5,362 bases of DNA from an uncultured Clostridia bacterium (GTDB taxonomy: Bacteria > Bacillota > Clostridia > Oscillospirales > Acutalibacteraceae): contig CAMVNL010000193.1 of NCBI GenBank assembly GCA_947168785.1, positions 1-5,362 of the forward strand, given 5' to 3'. Position numbers and translations under genes: made by a program. Below the pieces are notes generated by a model. The model did no database searches, was not told the DNA's origin, and saw nothing but the letters and a program-made list of their open reading frames with translations. Shown here one piece after another: positions 4,720-5,362 of this stretch (position 1 is the stretch's first letter; each line of letters begins with the position of its first letter).

Positions 4720-5362
4720 TCAACCCTCCTGCGCCTCATGCAGAAGCTTGCGCAGCAGGGCGGCCTCGCCCGGCAGGGTCGCCGGGTCGTCGTCGGGCAT
4801 GAATTCCAGCAGGCAGCAGCGGTCCTTTCCGTCAGCGGCGGCGACGCGCAGGTATTCCTTCCACCGGTCCGCCCCCTCCCGCAGGGGCCGCCGCACGCCC
4901 GGCCGGGGCCAGTGGAACACGTGGAGATTGACCACCTGCGGCAGCAGGTCGGTCAGCGCCTGAAGGTTCTGTTCAAAGGTCAGGTCTTCGTTTGGCTGCC
5001 AGTACATCTTCACGTTGTCCCTGCCGATCTCCTCCAGCAGCCGCAGGGCAGAGCGCCGGTCGTCCGTCAGGGTGTGGCGGTGGCACTCGAACGCCACGGT
5101 GAGCCCATGGGCCGCGGCGGCGTCCGCCGCCAGCCTTGCTTCCGCGGTCAGCGCCGCCCGGGCCTCCTCCGTGACCGCCGCGCTGGGGGCAGTTCCCGCC
5201 CAGACGCGCACCACCGGGGCCCCCAGGGCGAGGGCGCTGGCAAGCGTCTGCCGGAAGGCCTCTTCCGGGCGGCCGTTGGCCCCCAGCTTGTAATAAGAGC
5301 CGTAGGCGGCCACGGCAAGCCCCGCCGCCTCGGTTGCTTTGCGGATGGCGGCTGCTTTGGCG
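4720..5362 (-). CDS. Sugar phosphate isomerase/epimerase-like TIM-barrel protein, C-terminal part, cut by window edge
   Basis: 213 codons are visible before the TGA at 4722-4720. The reading frame stays open to the right edge, so roughly 50-70 N-terminal residues are probably missing. It resembles the xylose-isomerase-like / AP-endonuclease-2 TIM-barrel family, which holds sugar and sugar-acid isomerases, epimerases and related lyases. Visible residues 10-28 read TEAAGLAVAAYGSYYKLGA, a typical strand-2 region. Glu92 in VAFECHRHT, His147 in NLHVFHW and Glu186 in LLEFMPDDD sit where metal ligands are expected. The usual Asp on the intervening strand is replaced by the segment MYWQPN (119-124). 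A GTG at 5313 could be taken as a start, but the family-like sequence continues upstream and no ribosome site precedes it, so it is read as an internal valine. It converges on the acyltransferase gene. The substrate is not known; a role in the same sugar pathway as the glycosidases is inference from position. Confidence 0.88.
   Translation of the reverse strand, partial: AKAAAIRKATEAAGLAVAAYGSYYKLGANGRPEEAFRQTLASALALGAPVVRVWAGTAPSAAVTEEARAALTAEARLAADAAAAHGLTVAFECHRHTLTDDRRSALRLLEEIGRDNVKMYWQPNEDLTFEQNLQALTDLLPQVVNLHVFHWPRPGVRRPLREGADRWKEYLRVAAADGKDRCCLLEFMPDDDPATLPGEAALLRKLLHEAQEG

Noticed and set aside
3480..4802. A 440-codon plus-strand frame spanning the second acyltransferase domain and the terminator
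   Set aside because: It is out of frame with the real gene, reads through the hairpins and terminator, and has Arg/Ala/Gly/Pro-biased composition.
5311..5313. GTG start for the isomerase-like gene
   Set aside because: Upstream codons to the window edge continue the family-like helix and strand, and there is no Shine-Dalgarno sequence before the GTG.

Overview
This is a GC-rich stretch of about 5.4 kb with the look of a gut-type Firmicute of the Clostridia (Oscillospiraceae/Ruminococcaceae-like). The reasons are strong AGGAGG-type ribosome sites, sigma-A promoters with 17-nt spacers, carbohydrate-active enzymes without signal peptides, and intergenic spacers built of short perfect hairpins. 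The taxonomic call is inference from style, not from a marker gene.

Layout. (1) At 365 to 1 on the minus strand lies the N-terminal 121 codons of a glycoside hydrolase family 38 (alpha-mannosidase-type) gene that runs off the left edge. (2) At 366-595 is a 230-nt spacer filled by a mosaic, head-to-head array of small hairpins joined by a conserved GAGTTAGGC-like linker. (3) At 2317-596 on the minus strand is a complete, short family 31 glycoside hydrolase, probably co-transcribed with the GH38 gene. Its stop codon coincides with the first triplet of the repeat array. (4) At 2318-2523 is a divergent control region with a near-consensus promoter for each flanking gene. (5) At 2524-4557 on the plus strand is an integral-membrane protein made of two complete acyltransferase-3 domains fused in tandem. 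Its start is a TTG preceded by a strong Shine-Dalgarno site. A longer reading from the TTG at 2446 is unlikely because that TTG is part of the -35 box. (6) At 4558-4719, between convergent genes, are three back-to-back perfect hairpins and a rho-independent terminator. One hairpin is a diverged copy of a module in the left array, with a compensatory base-pair change. (7) At 5362-4720 on the minus strand is a sugar phosphate isomerase/epimerase-like TIM barrel, cut by the right edge.

How they may work together. The two glycosidases are predicted to be cytoplasmic and would trim imported alpha-linked oligosaccharides. The isomerase-like protein may act on a released sugar or sugar derivative. 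The double acyltransferase faces the other way with its own promoter and probably O-acylates a surface glycan or lipid-linked sugar. Its link to the catabolic genes is only positional.

The most unusual items are the tandem double acyltransferase, the mosaic hairpin array and its relation to the GH31 stop codon, and the covarying hairpin module shared by the two spacers.
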